From NCBI RefSeq assembly GCF_047663525.1, contig NC_092591.1, positions 53,855,501 through 53,919,500 on the forward strand: a DNA stretch of 64,000 nucleotides, read 5' to 3'. Below, in pieces: positions 36,801-50,750 of this stretch. The translations under genes were made by a program, and so were the position numbers. Origin of the DNA: Anas platyrhynchos. Its lineage: Eukaryota > Chordata > Aves > Anseriformes > Anatidae. The number at the start of each line of letters is the position of its first letter. Positions within the stretch are counted from its first letter, which is position 1. The notes under the pieces were generated by a model. The model was not told the origin of the DNA. It made no database searches and saw only the letters and a list, made by a program, of their open reading frames with translations.

Positions 36801-39800
36801 CTCCAAAATGTGTTGCCACCAGGTTCTCCCTACTCCATTTCTTCCCTCTCTCTTCCTTTTCTGAGACAACTGAACAACTCTGAGACTGGTGGTTTCAACA
36901 TCAGTGCTTCTGCAACAGAAAATTCTGTAACAAAGACCAGAGGTGGCAGCCCTGGCTCTTGCACTTCATGTTAACTGCCAGAAACCTTCATTACTTCCTC
37001 CAGCAACAGCCTTGTCTCAACCCATACACTCAGCTGAAAGTCTTCTTCCAAGCCCAGCTAAAGCATTTATGCACTCTTCTGGAAGTCTTTGACCTGGCCT
37101 GTCATCAACAGCCACAAAGCTGCAGAATATGCCTCATTTCTGTCCCATACTCACAGAGGGTAAATAAAGGATAAACGGTAAAGGCTCTGGGCAGCACAGC
37201 ACATGGATAAAGAAACCAAGTGAGCCAGGTGCAGTTATTGCGACTCCTGCTAAAAACATCCGTCCTCTCCCTCTCCTTGGCATTTCTTCTCTGGTGCTTT
37301 CTGGGAGAAGTATAAAAGCCAGGAAGCAGACCAGATGCAAGTGCATCTCCAGAGAACCTGTACTGTGGAGCGCAGGAATAATGGGAGGAATAGCACAACA
37401 AGCCTTTTACCTCCAAGCACTGGAAGCTCCGATGAAACAGTAGCTTTTTAGGAAGTTTGCGCAAGCCTCTGGTATCTTTCAAAAGAAGAGTTACTGGTCA
37501 GAGTCCTGGTAAGTTACAAAATCCTATAGCCTTCTGCCAAGAAAAAAATAAATGGTTAGGTTTCAGTTCCAAAATGAATCACAAGTGCGCTCTCTGCAGC
37601 ACGTCAGCATCAGCAGAAGAGACCTTGCATTTATATTCTTGTGTTAACGTGACTGTGCTTGTGTGTCACACACCTGCGTGGCAACAGGACTGGGTTTTTT
37701 TGGAGGGGGCATAAAAAAGCAGGTTGTTGGTGAACCACTGTGTCTGATAGGAAGGTTTATCTTTCACAGGTACTTAAAACAGGGATATAATTTGGCGTTT
37801 GGGGTTCTAAATGCATTGTGACATGCAATAGGAGTGCTGGCACCCATTCTGGAACTACCTCTGTGAGCTGGGTCAAAACAATGCTTAACAGTCTCTGCTG
37901 AAATCTAAATGCACAGTGTGTACACCACTGGTGCTATCTTTGGTACCAAAAGTTGGCTGCAGATATAAATGGCTGAGGGAAAAAAATAAACATGGTCGGA
38001 CTGACATTTCATGGACCCTACAGCACTAGCAGGGAACAAAGCCCCCCAGGAGACACTGCTGTTCCAATTCTTTCATGAGGACTAACATAACGCTCTTCCT
38101 ATCCCTTCTCTGGTGTGAGAATTTTCACAGAATTCCCCGAAGAACAAGGCAGTACCTTGCAGCTGGCCCAGAGAAACAAAAGAAGAAACATCCTAGCTCA
38201 TTCTTCTGCAACATCTCATTTCTCAAGAAGTACCAACACAACTAAGAGGTCCATAGGAGGGTCAGAAGTACGTATATAACAGGTTTCGCTTTGTAAAAAG
38301 TGGAAAGAGCCACTTGTACCTTTTAGAGCAGAAAAAGAAATCTATGCAAATCTGTCACGTTGAGGGAGAAAACACGAAAATGCGTGCAAAGCAGTGCAAC
38401 AGGATAGCATAAGGAGTAGTTCTGAACATTATGTTTACAAATAAGGCAAAGAACTGTACCGTGACTCTGAGGAAAAAGAAACTAGCTGGGCCCCAGCTGT
38501 AAGAGCCCAAGTTGCCCAAGTGCGTGGCACTTGCCTGTGAACCTTATGTGCTGCTGCCACCTCTGGTCCTACCAGCCGCTCCTAACCGTGCAGCCTGCTC
38601 CACTTAGGTCTCCTGTCCCCAGTGATACAGTCTTATTCCCACCTCTGCCTCTCTGGCTCTGAGAGCCCCCATCCTCTTACCTTGGCTCCGACTCCTGCTG
38701 CTGACCAGCTTCCTTACTACCCGTGACTTTGCTGACTTGTGGCGTGAGCTTTGCTTATGGCATTTGTCTCTTCCTTTGAAGTGGTGCATCCCTGAATTTG
38801 CTTGAGCTCTCGCTGCAGCACCCAGCTCTCATGGTGAAGCCTTCCTATGGGCTGTGCCTCCACCCCCGGCTTTCGTCTGGTCTCAGCACACAGCGAGATG
38901 TCTCCTAACCTGCTCAGCTATGGATGCCGTGGCAGTATTCAGAGGACAACAGCCAAAGTGACTAACAACCAGACAGACTAAAATATTCCTGTGTGTCACT
39001 TGGTCAAAAGAGTACAGGGAAGAGAAGCAGGAAGGTCTAATGATGGTGTACAGCAGGATGGGAGGGATTATTCTGAAAGATGGATTCCACCTATTCCTCG
39101 TAGACTTGACAAGGAAGGGACAGTCAGGCTCTTACAGGCAAACCTCCTAATGCTGTTTTTAGCTCTCTGAGACTGGAGGGCAGACTTCCTAATCTTCCTT
39201 CCAAAATCAGACTTTTTATTACAACAATGCAAATATTTCTGCGGACATTTATCAATCTGTATCCTACGTGACTTAGATGCTCCTGGCGTACAGAATATGC
39301 CTCTATAAGCAAACGACTGCAGCAGCAGAAATTGGAAGCCAGTTCCACCCACCTCAGGGAAAAAAAGAAAACAGGAGTGAAACAAAAGAGAAATCTTTCT
39401 CCAGTGAACATTTGCAAATTGGTTAGAAAAGTGAATTAGGGTCCTAAGCCACAAATGTACAACCAAACAGAATACCCTAATTCGGAGCAGAATCAGCCCC
39501 AAGCACTTCTGCTCTGTTCTGCATCAAAAACCAAATTCACTGCATCTTCACAACACAGTATGTGTTTCTTTCCCACACAGGGCAATTTGGGAACAGAGCT
39601 TCACAAACTGTCCCTGAGAAGACGACAGAATGTGCTGACTGCAAGAACGCCCAAGAACTTACAAGTTCTGCAAAAGAGCTTCTCACCCCAACAGCAATCG
39701 TTTTGCAAGAAGTCAGCTCTTCCGTTCACGTCGCATCCAGCAGGAGATGCTCCCTCCCCTCTCTCGTTACCTGTCTCTCATTATTCCTTGCCTGTCAAAG

Positions 39801-42800
39801 GCTGAGGTTTGGGTTTTGCCCTCGTCTTCACCTCTTGGTTTCTGCCTGATCAAAGCGTGCGGTGTCAACACAAGGAGCTAGGGGAAAAGAGTTACACCGT
39901 GTCTGCTTTCAGGGTGGGTAAGATCCTGAAGTGGGCCGTGCCTTTCTGCTTCCTCCCTCCCTCCCCACAGCCAGATGCCCTTGATCCCACAGCTGAGAGG
40001 AGAAGGGAGGTTACTGCCGTTCATTCACACCGAGCACAGGGAGCTCGCGCCTCTCTTCCTGTTTGCACCGAGGCAGCAGTCCCTCTGACAAAGGAAGAGA
40101 GTAAGAGGCAGAAAGGGAGAGAGAGGACAGATGCTGGTTAGAAAGGACAGACTCTTTCCTGGTTAATTACCTGGAAATGAATAACAAGTGCTATCAGGCC
40201 CGATGCGTCCACCTTGCTGACATGAAATTCCCCTAAAGGCCATTGACACAAGTTCCCTTGAACTCTGGAAAACAGCACGAGCCAGGCCTGGGTAACAAAG
40301 CTCGTCCCTTCCACTCCTCCCAGGCTTTCTACTGTCACCGCCACCTCAGCTTTCAAGCTTCTGGCTAACCTAGACTACAACCATCCCCCAAATGGCAAAA
40401 ACTAGAGCACGCACTGGGTTATGGCAAAGTGATAAGCCATTTATCCCCAGCTCTGTGCAGCCAGGTGAGCTGGGGACTGGTGCCCCAGCGTGAGGAGCGG
40501 GCAGAGCCCTGCCACATGGAGCGCCACCGACTTGTGCGGCACCTGTGGGGGAGAACAGGAGCAGAACTTGCTGTTCGGGGCTGAACTGCAGTAATCCTCA
40601 GCATCTGGCTGCAAATCCAGCTCGAACCGTCAAATGACAGTTTGACGCTGCTATCAGCATCGACCTTCAGATGGCAGGAAGCACGATTGAGGCTTTGACT
40701 GAAGCTTCAAACAGGAAAAATCCCCTCTGTGCTCCTCCCAGGAGGATGGAACGCATGAAGCCGAGCAGCTGCCCCCTCCTGCTATCACGGGAGCAAAGGG
40801 CAGCTCCCTGCTGCTCCTCGGGAAGAAGGGCAAGGAGGGGATCCAGGCTGCAGCCCCGTCCGTAGAATGAATGGTTGTTAGCACCAGCAGTAACAGCAAG
40901 TTCCCCCTGTGGAAATTCTCTTTATAAGAGCAGCAGCGTTCTTCCACCAGTGCCACTCACAATTTCCCCATGCAAATTAAGCTAGCAGCAAGTCTTTTTT
41001 TCCCTAAGCATATCTACACCGTGGCAATTTTGCTTTGCTTGTTTTTCTTCCTAGGACACCTGCAACAGCTAGCACAATTCTTCTGTACTTTTACCCACAC
41101 CACCAGACAAAAATCAATAAATAAATGAAATCATACTTGGAAAGTATTCAAGCAACCTAGGAAACTTCCTCTGATGAAATTATCTGCTAAGCAGCAAGAC
41201 CCTGCTGTGGGAAACCAACGCTGAGCTGTTTGCAGCTCGCTATTTCTGCTGCTGACCTGCTCTTATGCATCCCACGTGCAACAACAGTTCATCACATCCT
41301 ACTGAAGGCTGGAAATGAGAACAGATCTCACCTCAGTTCCCTTCTAAATGCCACTGCATGGCAGCACAGAAAACACAACCGGAGCGTCTGCTGTCTCTGG
41401 ATTCTCTCTCCAGCTTTATACAGCCGCCAGTACCCTGTTCTGCAATAGCTACCCAAAATCTAACAGCCAGCCATTCTTTAAAGTTTTCAAGTAACAGCTT
41501 CAAGACGTAGTTTCCTCAGCCTTGTCAGAGAACATGGCCCAAAAAAAAGACAGGAAATACCCAGCGTCATCTAGATCAGAGGTAATGGCAACAACTAGCT
41601 AGGTTCAAAAAGCCTGATCGTGTTTCTTTTTGTTTGTTTTCTTAAATGGGGCTTGCACTGAAGTGAAAAAAATAAGAGTGAAAGAAACCTGTCTCTCCAG
41701 CCAGTATGGAGCACTGCATTGGCACCATATTGCAGAGAGCAGAACAAAACTCTACCTTGGAGTCTGTGTTCCTCCTTTACGACCCCCAGCCCCACAGAGG
41801 TTAGACCTCTGCTACAGGGAACACAAGTCTGAGGGATTTGGGATGTTATCCCAATGCTGTCTCCAAACTGGAGAGAGACCAGAACTAAGAAATAAAACAA
41901 CACAAGAACAAACAACAAGGATGACTACCTAAAGTAACAACCTGATAGAGGACGTCAGGGAAAAGGACTAAACCCAGTCCCCAGCCAGTAAGAGGATCAA
42001 AGAAATTATGCCTAGAGAAGTTGGCCTTTTTCTGCATGCAGAAAGCGATAATGATAAATAATAACAGAATGTACTGCTTACCTGGTTGTTCCCTTAAAAA
42101 TAATTTAATCTCCGCAAAACCCTACGAGGTCAGGGAATAACATCTGACTGCCGATGCCTATTCTAACCAAATGCCTTTAGCAGCTAGCAGCATTAAAGGG
42201 AAACCTGCTCAGCTCGCCAGCTTGTCTCAGTCCATCTCTTCAACATCAGCATCCCAAAGTGCTCTGAGCAGGAACATGGCCCAGTCCACTGTCAGCACTG
42301 AACTGCTGCTAGAACAGATAACAGCAGTAAGAAACAGCAGCAATGTTTTACCAGCAAGACAAGATGACGAAGGAGAAGTTCCCAAAGCTGTAAGATGAAT
42401 CACAGCAAAGCCTGAAAGAAAACTTAAAAGCACTCAGCTCGCAGGCTCTTACCCAGCCCACACTCTCTTTGACACTGCTCTCCATCCTCTAGCAGATACG
42501 GAATAAAAGAACATGAGGCAAGAGAGGGAAGAAGAGAATAAAGGAGCGGGCTGTTAATGGCGCAGTTGTTTGTTCATCGTTCTGATTTCCTCCTTTCCTC
42601 CCACCCCAAGAGCACTTCCATCAGCACGCTGCACACCACCGTAACCGGAACAGGAGTGTTTCTGGGAAACAGCCTTTTTATGGAGTATCTGTAGAGCACT
42701 TAGTATCCAAGCACCATCCCACCTAAAAGCATCTATCAAAACAAATACTACCGCTCAGAGGCAAAACAGAAATACAGTACTGGATTGCAAAACAGGCAGG

Positions 42801-43496
42801 AAAATCATTAAGATTCCCTTAAGGGCAGTAGGGGAAAAGCGGCGTTTCCCATTCATAGAAATCTCATCCCTAGATGTAGCGCAGAGGGCAGGAATAAACA
42901 ACAGCACTACAGAAATACCCATATAAAATAGATCCTGGGACCGGGTCTAAATTGCTTCAAAGAAAGCTTGACCATTCCACGTGTTGGCTTATTCCCCACT
43001 CATCCATTACCTGCGATGCATTTTGGCAAGTTTTGCTACCACTGCTTTTGAAAAAAGGAGAGAGGAGAGGCAGGGCCTCCCACCCCACAGCAGATCTACG
43101 CACCCAAACCTACATCACCAAGAAGACTGCAGCCGAGCAGGGAGAGAGAGGAGAAGTAGTGCCAAGAAACACAGTAAAGACTGGCATCGCAGCAGGGTGC
43201 AGGTCAGAAGAAAGGACCATTACGGGCTCTGTCATAAGGCAAACTTGCCCTGCTTTTGACTTTACTATTCCAGGCCCTGGTCTGCACGGGCTATTTTTGC
43301 TCTGGGGGTCATTTCTGCTGAACACTTCCAAGGTACAACATCAGCAGGATAAGGGAGGGAATTATTTTCCTTTTTAAATAAATCCAGAGAGTGAAAGCTA
43401 CATGGGAAGGGTTAAAGGCCTGAAAATGAGAGAAAGAGGATCCGTGTGACAGGAAGGGAGCATGTGAGAGGGCGTGTGACAGCCTGAGCGGCAGAA

Positions 43497-43522
43497 TGTG
43501 TGTGTGTGTGTGTGTGTGTGTG
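43497..43522. repeat. (TG)13 microsatellite
   Basis: Thirteen uninterrupted TG units in the inferred NR1H3 first intron. Confidence 0.92.
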
Positions 43523-46500
43523 GATCTCATTCCCTCCGAGGCTCTTGGCCAAATGTGGAGCTGAACTTTCTGCAGACTTTGTCCTGCCAAGTCATGTTCC
43601 CTTCTCACACGGCCTGACATCACCACAAATGCTCAGCTGGAAAACAGTCCAGAGCCGGACAGAGTCCGGGACTCAAACAGCAGCCAGTGAAATGGCCGCG
43701 CGGGCGGCACACCCACCGGCCGGCACAGCAGCCCCGGGTCCTGCAGGTGATCTCCATCCAGAAAGAGCCCTAACGAAGCACGAAAGGGCTGAGGTGCTAA
43801 CAGCCCGATGCTTTTTTACAGCCCCAAACAGGTTGAAAAAAAGCAGAACATAACCATGAGATTGTCAGGGTTTGTCATAAGGAACATACTGCACGGAGCC
43901 CACTCCGTTCCCAGCTCCTGCGCAATGTTGCCACGAGGAGGAGGAGGAGGAAGCCAATGGCAGAATTCACAAGCAGCCCACGGAAAAAAACACAAGCCAG
44001 CGGTTCTGCCCAGCTTAATGCCCTGGCAGGGGCTGTATGAAGCAAGCAAGCAAACATTGCACAGGTCAGCGAGCTCCTACCACCCAGCCGGTCAGGAATA
44101 GCTGCAGAGCCAAGTTCAGTTCTGGAAAACGTGAGCACGTGTACGAGCAGGCAGCAGGGCTGAGCCAGCAGGTGGCTGGCCTTCTTCTTCTGCTCCTTGC
44201 ACCAAGGGAGGAGGGTGGGGATGGCCGCTGATTCTGGGACACTGCAGAAGGCACCACCCAGAGCAAGTATCAGGCAGTACCAGTTGGAGTTGATACCGAA
44301 GTGAGGCAGGACAAAGTCTCCAGGCTCTCCTTGGTTTTACCTCTTCATGCCCAAACTGCTGTTAGAAGAAGCATGATAGGAGAATAGTGCTGGTAATAGA
44401 GAGAAAAATCATGTTTTCTTCAGGAAGAGGTTTCTGCATTCACCACACCTGTGCTAATTGAAGAAAAACAAATAGCAACTTGGCAGCTTTCTACAGACCA
44501 AGGGAAAATTTTTCTTCAGTCCCACGTAACCCAGCAAGTTAATCCCCTTCTTCTCAGACACGCTTAGATAACAGGAGCTACACTGCATGACCTAAGCTCA
44601 TCTGTATGTTATATTTGAAAAGACTCCTCACAACTCGTGTTCCCTCTTCCCTCACTAAAGGAATCCAACACCTTTCACCAGCGCAACTTCGCCTGCCCAT
44701 GCGCTATACAGACCTTGAATCACAGCCCTAGGGCTTCCTGCCCACACCTGCTGATGCCCAGGAACGTGTCCCTCACCAACTGCAAACACAGAAGCCATCT
44801 GTCACATTTCTTCCCAGCCCTTCCACCGAGACCAGAAAACTGTTCCTCTCCCACAGAGGAAGGGGGAAGCAGTCGATGAGCAGAAGAGCAGAATGGCCAA
44901 GTCGATACCGGGAGGCAGGACAAATTCTCCTTCAGCTTCCTGAGCATGCAGCTGGGCGAGCTGCCCTGCCTCGGTGGCAGCACTCCTGCAAGCTGCAGCA
45001 CGCTGGCGAGGGCTCCATGTGTGGATGCAAGTCAAGGCAAGAGCCACCAGGGCAAGCCTCAAAGGTTCTTGTAGCGCAGCATCAAGTGCCCGCAAACATT
45101 CCCCGTGGGTGCTCAAGGAGCCACTACATGTGCGTTATCTGACAGCGTGACAATGGAACAACGTCCAGGAAGTCACTGCCATAGCATGTGGAGTCCTTTG
45201 GGGACTGGCACATTTCTGCATGCATGGCCCTGGCAACCGAGACACACCACAGAGTTGTTTCAGAAGCCTACCTCTTTGCCCTCGTTTCATAAGGGCCCTA
45301 AATAGACTGCTTAAATTCCAAACATTTCTGTTTAAGTAGCAATTTACACGCATTTGTCCAAGCTTACACTCAGTAAATTTGTTTTCTAAAACAATGAGAA
45401 ATTATGGTAAAGCCTAAAACAATCATTACAACAAAAGCAGGAATGCTCTCCAAGCAGAGAGAGCACACGGTTGCAGTGGAATGCTTAAAGAACGTGATTC
45501 CTAAACTTGAAGAAGTTCTTAAGGCCACGGAACCAGAGTCCACTGAAGTACCGATGGAAAAAGGACAGAAAGATTAGTTTCATCAATTTGATTATTAAAT
45601 TAGTTCAGTTCACTGAACGCTGGGGGAGGGAAGCATAAAAGAGGGGGGAGATGTTTTCTCTCTTCTAATCTCTGAATAAAAACAACACAAGGGAGGATGA
45701 GTTATGCTCATTCTAAGATCTGGAAGGACACAATGACCAAAAACAACCAGTCCGTTTTGCTGAGTACAGATAACACTGCCTTGTTACACTAAAACAGTTT
45801 CAACAACAACACACTCCAGCAAGCATATTTTCTCTTCAGTATCGAGCCCTTGATTATAGTCTAGTTATAAAATATTTAGTTTTGCATGTTTCTAATTTGA
45901 CCTTTTTATTCAAATGCAGTTTTGCACAAGTCATAAGGAAAGGAATTACTCATCCAGTAAAACCAAGTGACTATTTTCTAACATAAACATTTACTGTGAT
46001 ATAATAGCATAACGCGGATGCATGTATACACTATCATCCTGCTTAGCAAGAAATATTAATAAATTAGCTTCGCCAATTAGAAGGTACCTTCCTTTTAGGA
46101 AAACACCAAATGCAAAACCAGGCTTACGTGAATAACTTAAATCACCCACCGAGATTTAAAAGCAGCAAGTTGGAAGCCTGGCTTTAAACCACTCAGCTTT
46201 GTTTGTTTCACAGCTGGCCAAGAGAGCCCCTCTCCCCAGAGAGGGAATGGATGCCACTCCTCTGCCCCATTCATTTCAAGAAATTGTACAAGTTTATTTA
46301 CCTATATATATATTTCTAAACCTTTGAATAAACTACAGAACCTAATATGCCAGGGAACACCTACTCTCTTGTCAGTCATCTGCTTTAGCAACCAGTGCAA
46401 TACTCACCGAACATCTTTTATTTACATCCCAGAGAGGTATAATTCAGCTTGGCTCTGCAGCACGGCTTTGAAAGCCCTTCAATCCTCCCATCCCAGTTCT

Positions 46501-48022
46501 CCCGCTTAATCCTACAGACAATGGCTTTGGTCTGATCAAAACAAGAATTAGATTTCTAATTCTCTAACATCGTTCTCTCCATTTCACCATCAACTTCACA
46601 CTAATAAACACGTATTTCCCTCCCCCCTTCCCTTAAACACAAAGGACAGGTTTTTCACTCTGCCCTCCTATGTGCACTACCTGAATTAGCCTTTGCCCTC
46701 CCCAGATAAGACACTTAAAAGCTTGGCAGCGTAGATTTCAACTCACGTTACGAAATGAGGCTGCTATCACCTTAACATTTTCTTTTGGACACTCCATAAA
46801 ACGAGTGATTTTACCTTACAGGAAATCTGGTTTTGAGATCTCCAGGTCTAAAACCGCAAGCCACGCTGGCTCCCAGGATGGCTCCTTGTTAGCGAGGACA
46901 CTAGCAAGGAGTTCGTCCATGCTCCAAAAATTGGAGAAAAAAGATATTTTGTCTTAAGCAGCAAGTCACAGATGGCCACCACCACACAGGGGGGCTAGAA
47001 CTTTTAACAGAGAAACGAATGCCAGAACACGTAAAGCCTGATCTAATTTAACAATATCATACCCATCAGTCAAACCAAAGCTCGTTCCAATACAGCTTGC
47101 CAGCTGCCGTAACCGCAGTGGAAATGCTGGGTCAAACGTTGTACTTACATACGAGCAGAAGCAGAAGCATGACCAAGTTGAACCTGTTTGTGGCCTAGAT
47201 GCAGAACTGTGCCTGACTGCAGGAAGCACTCCCCTGAATTCCCTCCCAAGATGAGGCTCCTTCCCACGGAGACGGTTTCCACAGCAAAGAGGATGCAATT
47301 CTGCCTTCCTGAATTATCATGCGGTGAGGAACACAGGGTAATACTCTGCAGCAGAGCAATTTTCCCCAGTGAAACAAAATATCTGCACATGTTAAGTTTC
47401 ACCTCAATTCTGAAACAGTTGCTTTGCTCTAAGATTGTCAGATCTGCAGGTCTTACTGCTGGGGGGTTCCATCAATCTGACAAGTTTTCCTATTCGATAT
47501 ACAAAGACTCACAGACCTGTGGCAACCAGACTTTCACAGCAGCTGCTTCCAGAGCAGCAAGCAGGATCGCCCTTCAACATGTTCAAGACAAGGCACCTTA
47601 TATTCTATATTCTTCCCCGGGAACATGACTTCTGGAAAACAGCAACAGCTAAAGGCCTTAAAATCAAAGCTTGACATTTTGAAAAAAGTCCTTGCTGATA
47701 GCCAGATGCTCACATACCAGATCCAATTACAAAAGATACAACTTTTGTGGCCTGAGACCATTCCCACTTCTAAAGACCGGATCGCACGTTTAAAGACAGC
47801 AGAGCATTCATCCTTCTCTCTACCAAAGAATGAGCGCTCTGAGAGTCCTAAGGGCTATTCCTAGAGAAAGCACCCTTCCTGAAAAACTTCTCTGAACAGA
47901 GATAGCAGCGCTGGAAACACCACTCTCCCTACAGGTGTGAGATGGGGATGAGGCAGCAAGCCACACTTGCCCAGCAGTAACTGCTCCCCAGCGACAAGGG
48001 TAACCCAAGGCACACGGCCAGG

Positions 48023-48709
48023 ATGCAACAAGTCAGTGATAAAGTTTCCTGTTTGTTAGTTTTTGCTTTTTTCGGATTAGGCAATTTATATATAACTAGG
48101 CCCTGCTACAGTACTTCTGCTGTTCTTCACTACACAAACAGCTGCGGGGTTCCTCAAGGAGCCACCGAGCTCCTGAGCAGCTCCACACTCTGCCTCGGGT
48201 TTATTCTCCCAGCTATTTTGCTGGCCTCCTTCTGCAAAGAAGAACACACATGTGTAAACACAGGAGAAAGAAGCACTAAGCTCCACACCAGATTTCGACA
48301 AGGGATTAGGCCGGCAAGCCGGGCAGCCTGCTCTCAGGCCTTGCAGCAGGAGGAACCTTCTGGTGAGCACGTTGCAGGCGTGGTGGCAGAGAAGTGTGGC
48401 AAGGCCAAACTCCATCTTGCCCTGGCACAATGTGGACCATGTCCAATGCCCTCTTCCCACAGCCCAAAGGAGGGAAGGCGGAGCTCAGCAACACACGGCT
48501 GGAATTCTCAAGCCAAATCCGCTCTCTTAATTAGAAGGGGAGACCACTACTCGCTAGGGGAAGGAGCAAACAGCTTTTCCCTTTTCTGCCTGCCCTCATG
48601 TACGGCCTTCTCCCGGACACCTGGGGAGCAGCAGATGCTCCACGTTCCTCAGGACGAGCAGCAGAGCTCAGAGGATTGTCTTCCCTGCAAACATAACCTG
48701 CAGTCATAG
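48023..48709 (+). other. Unassigned 228-codon open reading frame
   Basis: This is the longest ATG-initiated frame in the window that is not explained by a gene, by GC-rich shadowing or by an antisense exon. It starts at a true ATG, has a hydrophobic stretch near residues 9-25 (SCLLVFAFFGLGNLYI), and is otherwise Ser/Gln-rich without a recognised domain. It lies antisense to the inferred NR1H3 first intron, with no clear promoter or poly(A) signal tied to it. A chance frame is the more probable explanation. Confidence 0.15.
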
Positions 48710-50431
48710 CCAGGAACTGGCTGACACACAGTGATCCAAACGGTTAGTCACGAATGTGAGTCAGGGCTGGAGACTCCCGCAGAAGAAGCCTTGCAGTGAG
48801 GAGCCCAATGGTGCCTTTAGGGGAAAAAAAAAATAAATAAAAAAGGCAGGGGGGTGGGAAATCTGTGTCGGAAAGTATCTCTCAGCAGCGATCCGAGGTT
48901 TGTTGTGCTGTAACAAAATACCTGTTGCTGCACATCTCTGGACCTCAGCACAACATGTGGCAACGAAACGACACACAGAGAAATCACCACCAGCAGAAGC
49001 CCAGTTACCCTCTCACGGTGCTGTGTAAACTGATGGCCCTGCAGATGAGCCTGCGCCCCGGAAAGCTTGCGATGCAGGCTGACAGGACGCAGCGGGTGAA
49101 GGGGACAGCAAAACGCTGAGCTGAGCAGCGCAGACAAGGACAGGTGACGAGCAGGCACAAAACAAGCAAACACCTCCCCATCCTACACCCTGAAGCACCT
49201 CCAGCAGAGCTCGGGGCTCTCTGGGCACACAGTGACCGCCACAATCACCCGACCCCTTCCCACCGCCTGCCCCATCCGCTCAGAGGGAGGAAACCTTTTC
49301 CAGCGCTGTCCCAAAGCAGAGCCCTCTCTGCTCTGTGATCCCAGTGGGTGAGCGGCTCCTTCCTGCGCTGCCAGGGCCCCGTTTCCTTCCAGCACCTTCC
49401 AGCGCCTCCCCAGCCCCGGGAGGAAAGTTACCGGTGCTGCTGGCCCGCCACTCCGACCCGGCCGCCCACGCCACGCGTGTCTCGCCCCGCCTCGCCCCAC
49501 TCCACCCAGCAGCCGCCCACTCTGGGAAGCTTGCTCTCGGTGCCCACCAGAGCAAGCCCCCGGTGCGAAATCCACCCTGAGTGCTGCGGGAGCGAAATGA
49601 AAGCTGGGGTTTGTGCCAGCAAACAGCTGAACCGAAGTCGGTTCCACACGCGTGGCTCCGAGCTGAAGGCAAGGTGGTGGCTTGCAGCCACGCCACGCGC
49701 TTGTGTGGCCGACGGCTCAGGGCGGGCGAGACCTCGGAGACCTCGCTCAAGGACGAGCAGCCCCTTCTGTAAAAGGGGCCAGATCGCTCCCCGGCGCGGT
49801 ACGGGGCAGCGTGCGGTGACTGGTAATTGAGGCCGTGAGCAATCCTTTTCTTTCCGCATGGGTTGGAGCTGGGAGAGCTGGCCCGGCGTGCAAATTACCA
49901 GTTAGGGGCTAGGGTCAAAGCGAGCTCGCCCGGCACTGCCTTTACATCACAGCTCTGACCTCAGCTTCTGCCTGACGCCTGCTCCGGCCCCAGCGGCGCT
50001 CGAAGCTCTGCTTCATCACCGATTTCCTGTCAGCTTTCTCAAATCAGAAAAGAAAAGCAAAACCAATAGAAAAAAAAAAATAACAAAAATACCACAACCA
50101 AGTAGGTGGGTGCCTGCTGCGAACAACACCCGCTCCTCATCCGCGAATAACTTCTTACCGCGCCTCCCGAGCTGGGCAGGAAGGCTAGAAAAACACCCAG
50201 CAAGGCGCCCCTTTTCCAAGCAAGACGAAATATCCTCGGGTTCGTGACACATCCAGGCGCAAGCGGATTAAACAAACCGTTCCGCCCAGCTGAACCTTGG
50301 CCGCTGCACGCAGCGGGCGCGGACACAGCCCCTTTATACCACAAATAATTCATCACCCACACAGCTCCGCAAGGCTGGCGGCTGGGAGAGCCCCCCTCAG
50401 CGCGATTAGGGCACCGTGGTCGCCCCCTTAC

Positions 50432-50600
50432 CTCACGCGGCCGCTGTGAGGGGCGCAGGGCCCTGCCCGCCGCCTCAGGGCCGCCACCGGCCCGGCCGGG
50501 CGCCGCCTCAGCCGGGCCCCGGGCAGGCCGCGCGCGCGCAGTGCTGGGGGGAGGCGGAGGCAGCGCCGGGCGGGCCCGGGGGGGGGGGAAGAAGGAGGAA
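50432..50600 (-). other. NR1H3: Probable non-coding first exon of NR1H3 (TSS approximate)
   Basis: On the minus strand CGCGTGAG|GTAAGG gives a near-perfect donor at 50432/50431, head-to-head with ACP2. The position fits the human ACP2-NR1H3 divergent pair. The upstream limit is not defined by the sequence. Confidence 0.5.
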
Positions 50601-50612
50601 GGGGGGGGCGCG

Positions 50613-50750
50613 ATGGCGGCTGAGGCGCTGCGCGGCTGCTGGAGGGGGTGCTGGGGGTGGAGAGGAGGCGCCGCGCTGCTGCTGCTCCTGCTGCTGCTGG
50701 CGCTGTGCCTGCAGCCCGCCCGGCCCCGCAGCCTCCGCTTCGTGACGCTG
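50613..50750 (+). CDS. ACP2: ACP2 exon 1 (start, signal segment)
   Basis: The ATG is at 50613 in GCGCGATGG context, followed by 46 codons ending RSLRFVTL and donor GTGAGG. An eight-Leu run within residues 22-32 forms the signal/anchor segment. No ATG lies in-frame upstream; the longer open frame upstream starts only at a GTG. Confidence 0.94.

Larger units (their letters stand above)
33825..50431 (-). other. NR1H3: NR1H3 5' UTR intron (inferred), about 16.6 kb
   Basis: No recognised coding exon lies here on either strand. It contains a (TG)13 microsatellite at 43497-43522, a GC-rich patch near 43.68-43.75 kb, an unassigned 228-codon plus-strand ORF (48023-48709), and rising CpG content from about 49.2 kb. 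Treating it as one intron rests on the minus-strand donor at 50432 and the divergent arrangement with ACP2; extra first exons could be present. Confidence 0.55.

Noticed and set aside
38545..38570. Third CTCF-like string (GCTGCCACCTCTGG)
   Set aside because: It is one base short in the invariant spacing of the CTCF core.
49895..49925. Nuclear receptor half-sites (AGGGTCAAAG) as an LXR autoregulatory DR4
   Set aside because: Spacing between recognisable half-sites is not 4 nt, so it does not fit the LXR/RXR element.
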